DNA of 64,000 nt from Kwoniella bestiolae CBS 10118 (GCF_000512585.2 NC_089242.1:186001-250000), one strand, 5' to 3'. Numbered from the stretch's first letter, positions 24,557 to 37,697 are shown. Numbers and translations are program-made. Notes: a model not told the origin generated them from the letters alone.

Positions 24557-25106
24557 GGTACTATTTTTGCTCTTGTGTAGTGTTTTGAGGTTAATAGCTG
24601 GGCTTTGTAATCATTTTTTTTTGTTTCACAATCCCCAAGCTATCATTACTTTTCAAGATGGGCAAACAGAGATGGACTGTGAAACCAGCATAAACAGTTC
24701 AGCTCTCATACCATGCAGATAATTTATATCTGCTCAAACAACATGTTGGTGTAGCTCAAAAGATGTTGATGTGGCGTCAATGGAATGATAGATGAAAGGT
24801 TGGCAGGACTCACAAGTTGTATATATGAGTGTCAATTTGGTACTTCATCTTATGATGCTGTATAACAACCCTACTGCATTGAGCAACGCTCTGATATAAC
24901 GGAAAATCAGCATATAAAGTCTATTTATAGCTCAAGCTACCTATTCCGGATCGAACCTGCGCGTCATCCTCAAAAAATTGACGAGAGATCCTCATCATCC
25001 TCCTACTTGAGGATGTACAGGTAGAAAACAATCTTGTTGAATTATGTTCGTTGCTATAGATTACGATCTGTTTTAGGGCTACCTCACCGACCACATCCCA
25101 CCCGAG
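24557..25106. promoter_or_regulatory. divergent intergenic promoter region (DUF221 gene / membrane protein gene)
   Basis: The 550 bp between two outward-facing start codons must contain both promoters. The left two thirds share the CpG-poor composition of the DUF221 gene; CpG frequency returns to local normal at about 24890-24960, so the compositional border falls inside the promoter. Confidence 0.45.
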
Positions 25107-26708
25107 ATGGCGCCTATCAAGAACCACGATACCCTCGTCCTGCACAAACATCGATCCCCGCACCCCTTCTTTACTCCTACTCATCTGACGTTCGTCGATC
25201 CCCACACGGGCGAGAGAAAGGGAAGTTGGTCCTCTAGAAGAGCAAGGAAGGGTAGGTATGCGCCTAAGTCGCATACTATCCATTACGCTGGTCCATCAGA
25301 GAAAGACAAGGAGGTACAGAGGATAGAGAATGTTACGGTTGGCAGGGTCAAGAGGGAAGAAAGTAAATTGAAGCCTCATTTGAAGGCGGATATCTCATTC
25401 TGGTTAGCAATCAGTTTTACGCTGGGATCGATGGTTTGGGTTGTGAATGGTTAGTGATCTTTCTCTTCTGCCCTTGGTGTTGTCAGGTGAGGGATGTGAA
25501 CTCTGTACTAACAGGTCGATTTGAATCCAGGCTACCTAGTTTGGTTCCCCATCATCCGACCAGCCTTAGATACCGAACCATACTCCAAAACAGCAGCAGC
25601 TACAGCCTTCATGGGGGGATCCATTTTCGAAATTGGAGCGTATCTCGGTGTAGTAGAGGTCCTAGATAGAGGGAGGGAGATAAACTTTGGGACTGCCTTG
25701 GGCAAATTGCTGAATCATCGAAGATCCGTACCGAGAAAGACGGGCTTGAAATTGGACGAAATCAAATCCCATATCGGAACGATATCTACATCCACTTCGA
25801 CCAGTGATGAAGGAGGGGCAGGAGATGATGGACAAGATTGGTTAAGCGATAAGAAGGGGTTCGTATGGTGGGGGAAACCTATGTGGCATGATTTGGGTTA
25901 CTTAGCTGTAAGTTGAACGTCGCGGAATACCAATGTCTCCTTCTTCAGTGAATAGTTTGAGCTGATTGATGGGATGTATCGTGATCTAGGCGATCGTTCA
26001 GTTCTTTGCTGCTACGATATTCTGGGTATCGACGTTGTAAGTGGTTGAATCTGACACAAGCTCTGTCTCCTTGCTCAGCCATGTTGAGATATCCCTTGCT
26101 AACATCACATACGCAGGACCGGTCTACCAGGAGTGATACCGGGCTTTGCAGATGGCGGAGGCTCTCAAGCTATAATAGACATTTTCTTTTGGACACCGCA
26201 AGGTAAGTCCCCTTGAGCTATCATGAAAATCCCCCACAGGGGCTGTGCAGCTATCTGGCCGAGTGAGAAGACCGCTGACAAGTCCCCACATCTCCCTCCT
26301 AGTCGTCGGAGGCACAGGGTTCATAATTTCCTCGTTGATAATCATGATAGAAGTTCAGAAGAAATGGTGGCAACCAAATGTAATGGAAATAGGATGGTGG
26401 GGTGAGCTGCTCTCGTCTTCGTCGTATCTCCCCTTCATCCCTCCGCTCGCCCTGCAATGCTTTGGCAGGTGTACAACCCGGGATAATCGCTAATCCATAC
26501 TCCCCATCGTACCATAGTCGGCGTATGGAACCTGATCGGTGCCATCGGATTCACGCTCTGTGGAGCTTTAGGCTACGCCTCATCAAGTTCCAAAGCGGAA
26601 TATCAATCTGGCTTATCGACTTTCTGGGGAAGTTGGGCGTTCTTGTTAGGTAGTTTCTGTCAGGTATGGGAGGTGATCTGGAGAGAACCAAGCGAGAAGG
26701 ACTCGTAG
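25107..26708 (+). CDS. conserved fungal polytopic membrane protein, 380 aa
   Basis: Six exons (25107-25449, 25531-25907, 25990-26036, 26117-26202, 26303-26401, 26518-26708) keep frame for 381 codons. A basic cytosolic N-terminus precedes about six hydrophobic segments, including FWLAISFTLGSMVWVVNGYL, LGYLAAIVQFFAATIFWVST, VVGGTGFIISSLIIMIEVQ and VGVWNLIGAIGFTLCGALGY. The Trp-rich ends (FWTPQ, FWGSWAFLLGSFCQVWEVIW) resemble an uncharacterised integral membrane family I believe is widespread in fungi. No transporter or enzyme motif is visible. Function unknown. Confidence 0.9.
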
Positions 26709-27034
26709 AATGGCCCAGGACGGCTGTCTGTGATGATACAAGGATCCATTCAAGTGTTGTTGTTGTAACCTTAGAATACACTACAATACATCATATTAAT
26801 GGCATGAGAAGGATATACAAAACGCTATGATAAGCAATAAGCATACAAGGATTATAAGTAGGATACTGTTGAGAGATGATACTAATGAAATGATGAATGC
26901 GTGTGTTATGATAAATGATACCAGTACCAGTAGATGACGAATAACCTAATCCTAGAAACGAAACCCAGTCCGTTCAACAAACCGTCCATATCCTGGGCAT
27001 CCCTCTTCCCGCTCATCCACCCCTCCTCGACTGC
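26709..27034. other. convergent 3' intergenic region
   Basis: A 326-bp AT-rich gap between two converging stop codons; expected to hold both 3' UTRs and polyadenylation signals. Confidence 0.4.
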
Positions 27035-30000
27035 CTACATAGGAGTAAATCCTTTCAGCCCAAATAACCTCAAGCTCTTCTTCCTCTTCGGCGTATTAGG
27101 TGCAGACCTCCATCCCCTAGTGCCCATCTCCCTCTCCTCGCCAGCAGGGTCCTCGTTGGTTGTTGAGGTCTTCTCGTTAGATAAGTACCCATGAGACTCT
27201 TCAGACCCCTCTGCACTAGTCGTCCCACTAGAATTCGAATTCGAATTCGAGTTTGAATGTTCCATCCCTCCTCCACCGCCAAACTCATCAGCCATCGAAG
27301 TGATGCTGTTCCCCCTTCGGAGGGGTAAGAAAGACATCGATCTCCTCAATGTTCCCCAGGTAGTCGCTAGCGGCTTATCAGGATCGACAGTACCCACTTT
27401 ACTCGTCGATCCAAATCCTCCCGTACCAGAACTTGAGGTGGGGAAAGCCCCGCTCGAGCCGATAGAGTCTAATGCCAAACCATGAGGGGGCGGAATGAAG
27501 TATTCCATCACTCCCGTTCCCAAAGCAGAAGCTGAAGCCGACGCTGAACCTGATTGTGATGTTGATTCCGAATCATTTGATCCTCGAGCTTTAGTAGAAG
27601 ATTGAGGTAATTGAGAGAACTTTCTGGGAGATTCGTCAGATTTAGACTTCTGGATCAAAGGTGGCATTTTCGGCACCGGTGGGATCTCATGAGTTGGCGA
27701 TAAGATAGGTGATACCGGCGTACTTCTCGCTCTGAAGGAATAGGGCATAGAGCTCAAAGAGAGGTTCTGCTTGTTCTTTCGATTGGGGGTCTCCATCTTG
27801 TACGACTTACTTCGCGGAGCTTGGGGCGGTTGAGAGTGATGTCTCTGTCGGTCTTTCGACTTGATCATCAGAGTTTCTTCCTCGATGCCTCCGGGTTGGG
27901 ATACACTGCTTAGACCCCTGAGGGAAGATAGCGATCTTCTGGGAGTGATCATAGGTGATCCGTAAGATTGAAGAGAAGAGACGGAGTTATTCCTTGAGTA
28001 CGCGATATTCCCAGCAGTTCTACCCAGTGTACCGAAATCAGATATAGCCGTAGCAGTGACTGAAGCAGATTCGTCGTCTCCCTCCTCATTGTCGTTATTC
28101 CCTCTCGTTGTCGAACTGATCGATCCTGCCCTTCGCCTCGAGGTGGAAGAAGGTAGCGTCCGGAATCTCCCACCATGAGATCTTGAAGGTCTCAATTCGA
28201 TGACCGACCCCTTGATCTCCCCAGTGATGGCAATATCGATAGATTCCCTTCTCGCTCGATGATCCAAGAAACTCTTTCTCCTTCTAAGCATTGTAGATTC
28301 TTTCGTCGACATTCCATCGCCATGACCATTTTCGGAATGAGGGAATGAAGGTACGTCAGGCAAGAACAACGTATGATGCTGTAATTGGGCCTTCGATCTG
28401 ATTGTCGAACATATATCCGAAAACAGATCGTTCAATCCTCTTTCAACCAACATCCTCTGGCTGTTCGATGCTCGTCTTAAGAGGATCGTTGCATTATGGC
28501 TGGATTTTCGTTCAGGGGTAAAGCCAAATGTCGACTTGATGGGAGAGATCAAGGGCGTAGATGGTTTCGAGCCAGCTGTGTTAACTGGCTTAGTACTTGG
28601 TGTCGCCGCTCGAGACGAGAACTCGTCCAATTCCGCCGGAGCTCCTACCAGTGTATGTCGTTTCGGTACTGTGTGAGGGGTAGCGTAAACGTCGAAATCC
28701 CCACTGAAAGCTGTAGAAGATCGTCTAGCTCGCACAGGGAAAGGCGAGACACTGGCCGGTAGTTCGAATGGAGGGATAACACTCTCATCTCGAGCTTGGC
28801 AAATCGCGGCTGACCACACTTCCTTTTCTGCTTCGCAGGAGGCCGCTAGGTCGAAATTGTGTTCTCGAAGAGTGAGTCTGATCGAGTGAGGAAGGAAGCC
28901 TAAGACGCGCACTATTAGCATTTTCACCAGACTGGATTAATAGAATTAGTTCAGATAATTCAAGACTTACCCTCAGTGATATCGATCAACTCGAAAACCT
29001 CTAACGGCAAGAAATGTTTTGCCTCGTAGGCTTTCCCTTTCTTCACTTTAGCCAATATCAGATACCCCCGATACAGAAAGGCAGCCAGATATTTGACCTT
29101 GACGGGCGGGACGAGAGGCGCTAAGGTAGGATGATGGTGAAGTACGTCCAATGAGCCTATTAGTCGACATGTACCTAGCGATTTAATGAATGTTGGCGTA
29201 AGGTTGGGATGGGGTTCCAGTCGATCCAACACAGTGGCGGACTTGACTTCTGCATCTTTCAACCTCCTAGCCTCATCGGCCTCTTCAGCTACTCCCCTCA
29301 TGGCTCCTAATGCCCTTTCCAGATCTACACCGACGTCAAACCCTTCATCAGAATGTTCGGATCTAGAGTCTGGACTGGTCGTTCCGGCTGCGTCAAGCAG
29401 TTGACCAAGGAGAAGAGGATATCGACAGATACGTTGAATAGGCGTGATGAGGTAATCTTTGAAATGGAGTCTCGATCGATGAGCGGTTTTTGACGGATTA
29501 GAGTCGTCAAGCAGATCCCGTAGAGTAAAGAAAGGTTGAGCGGCGCCGATGATCTGACAACGTTTTTCAAAGCCTTCGTAATCTACCCTTTCGGATATGT
29601 GCTTGACAAGGGTAGTAGCGATGATAGATTCTGCACAGAAGTCCTTATACAGGCTAAATTGTGTGATCTTTTTGAGAAAGGTCAGCATACCGATTTCATC
29701 CGTGCTCAGGATTACACTCACATCATCAACGAATAACGCCGCCAACTTCCTTGACACTCTGTCAACCTGTCCCGCAGAGCCAACTTCGAGTTCTCTTGGG
29801 GAATGGTATCCCAGTCCTTCTTCTTTGAGCGTTTCCACCATCTTGCCAGCAAAGGCCGCATGAAACACCAAGAGCTCTTCCGTATTCCTAGCGATCATCT
29901 TGGCGTTCCTCTCATTTACCGACGGGAGGGCTGCGAGTTGGGGCAGGTAGACATGGCATAAAGTCCTTAGATCCTCGGTGTACGCTACCTCAGTCTCAGC

Positions 30001-31602
30001 CAGTTCCAGTATAATCATGATCCTCTTCTCCAACTTTCTCTTCAATCGGTTCTGCTTAGCTTCCCATTCTAACGACCTTTGCAACCTCACTGCGGAAAGT
30101 GAAGCTTCCTTCTTATCCTCTTGTTCACCTTCTTTACCGCTCTTAGCGCTTCGAGATAAAGACGTAGTAGCAGATGATAAGGGGTGTTCTTTCGAGGACG
30201 TTGATGGTGAGAAGGCCGCTGCAGATGCAGAAGTCGAAGTATCCGTATTGGTGAGAGAAGCGGATAGTACAGATTGTTCGTGATCGTCCACGATGATTGC
30301 TGAAGCAGAAGCTGAGATCTCTGGATCAACCTTGGATTTTATCTCTACCACGACTGCTTCATCGTATTCCAAAGAGCTTCGACGTGGCGGTGGGTTGTGA
30401 GGCATGACCATATCCTCCGGTATGATGAGCTCGATATTTCCTTCAGGGAGAGGTCGAGAGATGTTGGTAAGACCGAGCAATATAGGTGGGTCCAAGCCTG
30501 ATAAACTCGACCTCCTAGGTGCAATGACCGGAATCATGTCTGCTCCTGTTTCTCCACCAGACGGGGAACCAATCGGCCTGACAGTAGCGGCAGTCGATAT
30601 GGACTGTAAGGTGTAGTCCGACCGTGTAGGCTGCTGATACGAGAATGGTATAGGTGGAGAATCGAATTTTTGAGCCACTTCTTCAGGCATATTTTTCCAT
30701 TGATTGGTCGATCCGGCCGGCTCAAACTCCACTTCTATGGGAGCCGATACGGTGCCCACAGATGCCCTTCTCCTCCTAAATCCACCTAGGGATTTTGGCC
30801 CGGGCACGGAAGATAGCCGTAAGGCCGATTTACTAGATGCTTGGGTTTGTCGTTGGTCTTCTGCAGCCGAAGGTGATGCCGACTTTACATGTCCTATACC
30901 TTCCATCTCTGTGCTGCTTGAAATCGTGGCAGCACGTTTGCGAGTATGCCTGTCTCTTGCAGGTGATCTCGGACGAGCAGGAGAATTGCGATAGGAGTGC
31001 GAATGCTGCTGAGAATGGTGGTGATGATGGGTTTGACGAAGATGATGATGCGGTTGAGGATGTCTCGTAGAAGACGCAACAGGCATTTTCCATTCGTCTG
31101 CTGAACTCTCTTCCGCTTCCTCATTTCTGCGTCTCCTGGATATAGTACCACTGCTAAGGTCAAGAGCGGGTCCTAGGGGGAGATTTAAGGCTCTTCCTTT
31201 ACCCTTGATATCAGGTTTGGAAGAGCCCGTATCTGGGTAAGCGGAGAAGAGAGGCTCATCGGGAGTCGCTGCTGGAATGTTTATAGGTGAAGGTCGTGGG
31301 CGTTCGGATGGGGTGTTGGTGCCCGAAGAAGTCGCATAGGTGCGGCGAGAGGTGCCAGCGGCAGGAAAGTAGGAGCCGGGTATAGGATAATAGGACGATA
31401 CGGACGATCGCCGACTGGATCCTGCAAAATCGCTTGGTGAAGGGAGGGGTTGCTCTTGATCGAGCGTCGGGGCTGAACCAGAAGGTCCAGCTTCGTTGGG
31501 CGGTGATTCTCGTTGAGAGGGAGTTGGAGCTTCAGATTGTGGGATGGGTTCGAGTGTAAGTATAGCCAACGTCGATGGGTGGACGATAATCAATGGATCC
31601 AT
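27035..31602 (-). CDS. Rho guanine nucleotide exchange factor (DH-PH), about 1484 aa
   Basis: Three exons: 29722-31602, 28971-29667 and 27035-28911. The first intron (29668-29721, 54 nt) is in frame and stop-free, but removing it restores the DH reading LAALFVDD-ITQFSLYKDFC. The N-terminal third is Ser/Pro-rich and disordered, with a His-rich run near residue 190. The DH domain lies about residues 510-730, with IMIILELAETEVAYTEDL and the helix motif KDYLITPIQRICRYPLLL. A PH domain follows, its last strands and C-terminal helix spanning intron 2 (FLPHSIRLTLREH, EVWSAAICQAR). The C-terminal 500 residues are Ser-rich. DH domains catalyse GDP release from Rho GTPases and act in polarity and wall signalling; the target GTPase is not predictable here. 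Confidence 0.93.
27231..27250. repeat. short GAATTC tandem repeat within the RhoGEF coding sequence
   Basis: Three and a half copies of GAATTC in a row encode an alternating Asn/Ser stretch on the minus strand near the C-terminus of the RhoGEF. Six-base units preserve the frame, so copy number may vary between strains. Confidence 0.8.
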
Positions 31603-34600
31603 CTTGATAACCTATCTTAGCTGATCTTTTGACGTCCGCCCTCCCGCTAGCTTGACAGTTCCTGTCACTCTAAAAGAACTTATCGAAGTGATACAAGGGT
31701 CCAATGATTGCGAAGAACGAGAATTGATGAGGGATCTCGAGGATGATGATGAGAGAAGGTCCAAGTTGATTTTACGGGATGAAAGGATTGGAGTGATGTT
31801 TTCGTTCCCAGATCCGCAAGATGGTAAGAAGTAGAACAAAGGAGATGGAAAATCGCGGGTTGAAAACAGCCGTGTCGGAGGAAGAAAGAAGTAGGGGATG
31901 AAATGGCGAGGGTGGAGCGTTTATGAAAGGATGTATGGGTATGACCAGCACATACGAGGGATGCGGAACCGGATAGAAGGGGAGTGAGAGATGTACGACC
32001 AGCGTCAGTGATGTGATACTATTGTAGAGGGAATGAAAGTACAATGAACTTACCCAGATATGGACGGAGATGCCTTGACCCAAAAAAAGATGTTTTTGAG
32101 ATGGCGAGTGATTTACAATGGATGGTACCAGTAGGCGCGATGTTTCTGAGGTATACACTTTATCTGCAATGAGGTATTGAATGGCATTGTGAGCATTAAA
32201 CGACAATGGACGCGATGGATTGACATGAAACGCTGCAGATGGCCCATCTGATGGTTATGACGATGATTGAGATGATACTCACCGATTCATCATTGATCCC
32301 CACCCGATACTGATACACTCATGACCCCGATTGGTATCCGCTAATATTCTGGTATGATCACACTAATATCACACTTGAGTTAGCTTGCATTTGGAACAGA
32401 ACCGATAGCCAAGGCCCAACGAGACAGATAGGAGAAAGGAATGCAATGTGTGCGTGTGTGTGTGTGTTTGATTGAGGAAGAAGCTAAAACTATCCGTGGA
32501 AAGATTGATCTGCTTGTACCATCAGGATCGCACCGATTGCGATGGGAGGATAGGAAAGGATTGGATAGGATAGGATCGACAGGATACGATAGCACACCTG
32601 GATGATTGTCAGGTTGGGAGAAGGGATGCAAAGTACACCAAACAACGTTTATGTATCACTCACGTTCACCCTCAGGTTGAGCACAAGCGCACAAAGCAAA
32701 AGCACAAGCACAAGCAACAAATAACAAACGCCTTTCCCGTTTTCCGTTAAGCTTCTCCTTTTCCTTCCCTTCTCTTCAACTTTGATATCCCGATCGATGA
32801 TCTCTCGACAAAAGACTTTCACTAGACGATGCGAGTTCCTCAGTGTATGAGCCGATTTGCTCGTGAAGAGATTGTTTGTATGTTTGTGTATTTCTGCCGA
32901 GACACACCCAAACACTATGTACTATGTGATTCAGAGCAGAGACACGGTTGTATCACTGTGGTTCGGTCGTCGGTCGATTTTCCAATTCAAATCAAAGGTA
33001 TGTTGTTCGTGCTGAAAGGTTGTCGATATTGTACAAGGACGATGACTGATTATATATACAGATGCTGATATGCTATACTGTGATGATGAAGATAAAGAAA
33101 TTATCCTTGATGATGAACTTGAAGGGCTTGGATGAAAGAACGGTCGAGTGATGAACCAGCGATGGAATATCAACCGTAAAAGCCAAGCCATGCAATCAAA
33201 CGACGATAGTGAAAAATCATCATACATATCGTGCTCGTACAAATCATCATACCATAAAATGATACTATACCGTGCATGCAGGGAATACTATTCCATCTTC
33301 CCGCTGCTTCGCCTTCGCCTTTGAAAATGTCAAGAATCAGATGAGTACCTGAAAGGGGTATATGATAAAATACGGTAATAACGAAATGCAGTAATAACGG
33401 AAAATACACTTCTTCAGCTGACAGACCAGAGTGAACAAACAAAACAATCCGAAAACAGTTCAATCGCATTACGTTAACTATGTTGCATCAAGGGGGTCCA
33501 TTCCTCCGCTCTTTTCAGACTAAAATGGACTAAAAAAGTTTAAATTCACTTGGTCTGCCATCGCTTGTCGAGCTTTTCTTTGCTGGGTCAGTGTAATCTT
33601 AAGTCCTGCTGTGGGAAAAAGAATACGAGTGGAAAAGGTACAACGGTTCAACAGGAGATGGCGTAGCTGGTAAGCACCTTATGTGGTGTCGAATTTAGAA
33701 CACCAATCCAAATAGGGAAGAAGTAGAAGTCACTACGATCTTCTTTCGTCAGAGGCTGTACAGTATGTGAGAATGGACTATAGTATGCGCACTAAGTGGC
33801 AAATGAGAATCACATGCTGTCCCTACCAATATGCTTAAGGATTACACTACTGTACATGCAAACCAACGGCACGCTTCCGTACATCCTCATACACCGAGCG
33901 GATATAGAGGGAAGCTCACGGGCAAGGTAACGAACACGATTTGTATACCACATACATACGCCGTGATCCGATCTCACTACTACTGGCAGACATCGAACAT
34001 GAAGTAAACCAACTGTGCCAAGGCCTTGGTTATACCATGACAATGACGTAGATGACAAATTCCCATACTAGCTTGACCCAGCAATTCTCCGAAAACCGAC
34101 TACGGAACCAGGGTAAGACCAAACCGTCCCGGCAGTACCTTACGACATAGCCCTCGGACCGTAGAGTAGCTATCATCTGCCGCGATATTGTAGTCAGCAT
34201 GAGCAGCTCATATGTCCGAAAGACTGCATATCCTGAGCTACTCTTCTGCTTGTAATCCTCGAATTTCGGAGAAAACCCCAACGATATAGAAGCCGGAATC
34301 TCGCTGGAATCGTTGTTCGATCGATCTTTCAATCCCAAATACCAGTTGCACAGCACAGACGACTGGTCGAGTAAACAAGGCATACAGAACATCTACATGT
34401 GTGAAGTCAGCGTGGATTGCGGTCAATCTCATCGGTCAGCAACTCTGTCCTCAACCTAAGACGTTGGAATATATGCAATTTGCCACTCGATCAGATCAGG
34501 AAGGAGGTGAGGCGATTGACGACTCTGCAACAAAAATACCTTTGCACAGCCCGGTATATCACGTATGGCATACAACGTTAAGATGCTAACATCCCTCTCG

Positions 34601-36458
34601 TTGAATGGATGAAGCAAAAAGCGCAGTCGAACTAATGTAGGAAATACGAGAACAGTAAAAGCTCGATCACGTGCGTCGACGTTCAATGCAAGGGACAAGA
34701 ATAAGAATGATTACGGCACTATCAGAACGATTTAGACATAAACTGCTGCAAAATATCGATCGTTTTCTTCGATTTTGGCCGCTAAGAGGATATGTTAATG
34801 GCGTACGACGACTTGCTGACTCATCTAGTTACTTCACATCGTATCAAAACAAGTGTCTACATCCTCACTTCGACAATGCAAAGCGGGAGCAATCAAGGTT
34901 TTCGATGAGCCTTGAAAACTCATGATTGCTCAGGTCGACGCATCTCTTTGCCTGTTGCTTTACAGATCGGATGTCTCTTACTGAAATCGGCATCTGTCAC
35001 TTGGTCCCGCTCATCACTCCCACAAGATGTCAAGCCGCAAGACACAGATAATTTCCCTCTTGCATTTTTACTAAGACACAGAAAGCTCTCAGGAAGGGGT
35101 TCAGACTTGACAGTCATCGTATCCTGCGTGATTGGCAGGCCTTCAAGCTATTCTGACACAGATATAGCAGTCTCGGAAATGCATGGTTCCACTGTGTCAT
35201 TGCAACGGTTTCCTAAGGGGCGAGGAGCAGGACACGAGCTGCATTTCCACAACGAGTGGGAATTCCATGAATGTCCTTCTCGGCCAAATCGATAAGCAGG
35301 TTGTATCGTCCCTTTGGTCAAGGGTGTCTCTATAGAGCCTGAGATCAAGGTATTCTTGTAGATGAACAATTTAGAAAATGGTCACTATCAATCCGCGTCA
35401 CCCGAACCCCATCGGTGGTGGTCTCACAATTCAGTCTAGAACACAATCTCTCTTCACGGTTTGGATGCCCCGTCTGCTCTCACCGCTAGGAAACAGAGTA
35501 AAGTGTCCAGGAGGATTTACCATAGGCTTCTTTCGGACTTGGTGCACCCCCATCGGGTCTAGTAGATGGCTATCGTCTTCAGGCTACTTCGGACGAAGCA
35601 AAGTTGGATACCTGAGTTTCGTATACTTTTGGGCATCTCGATGAACATTATTTGCGTTCACCGCGTTTTCGAGGTCTTAATGTTCACTGATTTCGTCAGG
35701 GTGGCTATTTCAATCGTTCACAGCCAGAGGCTTATAATCTGATCAATAACATTTCCATCCTCGTTCATATGATACTTTGGACTCAGTGTTATGAATTGCA
35801 CTTCGATGATATCGCTGTTCTTCATACATCGCATCCCGGGACTATTTGCAGAAAAGTCTTTCTGTAAACTCAGGAAAAGGGGGATTGTCGTTCCTGGTCC
35901 GAACAGACGGGACCGAATTTTAGATAACAGTGCGGCAATATTTACCCTTCGCACTTGAGATCATTGTATATCTTCTACAGGTTAAGAAGATGATATATGA
36001 GGCCGCACTTGCTGGTTCATGCTCTAAATCAGAATGATTGAAAATGGCATGGCACCTATTGGTTCGAGACAAAAGGGACGTTTTGGTCTTTCCATTGTTC
36101 AGCTTGTTGGTGAGACACCACTCTTGATTTTTCATATGTGGATTATCTTTGTCAAGGTTCTAGCCTTGGTAAGCGATAGCACCCATCGCTCAAATTGGTG
36201 AAGGTCCAAACAGCAGGGCCCCCTCAGTGACAGTTCCGACGAACCTAGCGGGGATCGCAACCGAATGGAGGCAATGGTGATCCATGCACACATATAGTTC
36301 AACTCAAACATGATCATTCCCTTTCTTTTCATTTATAGCGCTATGTTCCCCTTCCATTGTGCTAAGGTGAGTTGACTCCCGACCTATAAAGTCAAGTGGG
36401 CAGCCGAAATGCTCAAAAACACTGCTTCTTCACTTTGCCATACATTCGCTGACTTACA
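31603..36458. other. 4.9-kb region without a supported gene
   Basis: No frame with splice-supported extension or recognisable domain was found. The left end is the RhoGEF promoter/leader. One plus-strand 60-codon frame (31652-31834) is charged and coding-like but lacks an ATG start. A GT-rich microsatellite lies at 32447-32467 and CACAAGC-type repeats near 32680-32710. ORFs of 80-127 codons around 34.7-35.6 kb look random. Non-coding transcripts or decayed relatives of the downstream tandem family could be here. Confidence 0.45.
32447..32467. repeat. GT microsatellite
   Basis: An imperfect dinucleotide repeat (gtgtgcgtgtgtgtgtgtg) in the gene-free region upstream of the RhoGEF gene. Confidence 0.8.
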
Positions 36459-37697
36459 ATGTCGCTCAATCTTTCGATAATCTTGCTATTGTCGACGATC
36501 ATAGGCTTCGGTGTAGCTCAGTCAACCGTGCCAACAGGTAACGGGTTGAGCTTCCAGTGTCCGACAAACCCATCACCCATACCTGCGTTTGCTGCAGGTT
36601 ACTGTGAGTAGCGCATTATCCTATTTCCGATGGTATAAACGAGTGATATGCTGATTGATGTGTTTGAATAGGTGCCTCGTCTCTCACTCATAAAACAGGG
36701 GCACAATGGCCTCTGATGAGCGAAGTTGTCACCGTGACTTACTCTCAAGCACCTGGGAGTTACTTCAGTAATGCCGCAGGTGACATCTATCTGGTCTGCA
36801 GTGAGTACAAAGTGCCTTCGGTTGCCTGATTGATACCTTATCTCGAGGCTGACATTCAACAATCAACAGACTGGCAGGATCCTGCCGGAGCAATCAACAA
36901 TTTCGGGTGCAGATACAATGCTGGTGCTGCTGTGAGCTTTATGGTGTTTCTGCAGATTGGCAACGGATAAATGATGAGGGTGGAAAAACAAGCTGATGGC
37001 GCGGTATTTCCTGTGACTATAGACTGGCGACTCATTCGCGGCGGGTCTTCAATATAATGCAGGTGGAACGGGGTTCAATCAGAAATGTCCCGTGATACAA
37101 GCCAAAAAACCGATCCCAAGTCCAGGATTGCAATATAGAAAACGATTGTTACCTGGTAAGCACGTCCGTTGCCGGTACAGCTACGAAACGGACTGCCCAG
37201 CAGTTGTGTATGCAGTAACGACGTTTACTTGCCCAACAATCCAACAAGGCGGATCGTACTATCTGAGCACTACTCAATACAGTCTATCAAATACAGCTCA
37301 AGCCTATACCTGCAAGTGAGTACTGGAATCCGCATACAGTCCTTGCTATCTGCTGATCTGTAATTACAGTTATCGTACGGGTACACCGGCACAGATACAG
37401 TGCAGATATGATGCGGTGAGATGACAGATCTCTCCCTTTCGATATATGCGAGTGTGGAATGCAGCGCTGATATGTCCAGTTGTGTATGTTCAGAACGGCC
37501 AATTGATCCCGCCAAGTGCTACTGTACCTCCCAACGTGAATTGCCCATTGACGCAATGCCAGGCTACACAGCCCTACTCCCGACGGAGAGGACTACCGCA
37601 ACCAGCAGATAGGAGACAGACATCCAGAGAGAGGATTATAGCGAGACAGAAGGAGATATTGGAACGATCTGCAGATCAGTTTTTGTATCGGTCTTGA
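36459..37697 (+). CDS. secreted ten-cysteine proprotein, tandem family copy A, 272 aa
   Basis: Seven exons: 36459-36603, 36672-36800, 36870-36931, 37023-37155, 37216-37315, 37370-37415, 37494-37697 (819 nt in frame). A signal peptide of about 21 residues ends in GFGVA-QST. Ten cysteines recur at the same places in copies B and C, two of them in NCPLTQC. Internal repeats of a beta-strand-like pattern end in GCRY and QCRY. Two dibasic sites suit Kex2-type cleavage: QYRKR-LLP mid-protein and YSRRR-GLPQ near the end, the latter releasing a basic tail with ADRRQTSRERIIARQKE. No known domain recognised; extracellular role inferred from the signal peptide only. Confidence 0.88.

Noticed and set aside
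24940..25020. Possible minus-strand tRNA, because GGTTCGATCC resembles a B box
   Set aside because: No matching T-stem, acceptor stem or A box at the right distance.
29668..29721. Reading straight through this 54-nt in-frame stretch of the RhoGEF as coding
   Set aside because: It has GTGAGT and AAAAAG borders and would insert 18 residues into the DH domain helix; removal restores the family pattern, so it was treated as an intron.
33650..33720. Possible tRNA with A-box-like TGGCGTAGCTGG and a GGTGT/ACACC hairpin
   Set aside because: The segment is too short for anticodon and T arms, and no B box matches.
34912..35295. 127-codon plus-strand ORF in the gene-free region
   Set aside because: Composition looks random, a comparable antisense ORF exists, no family or exon support.
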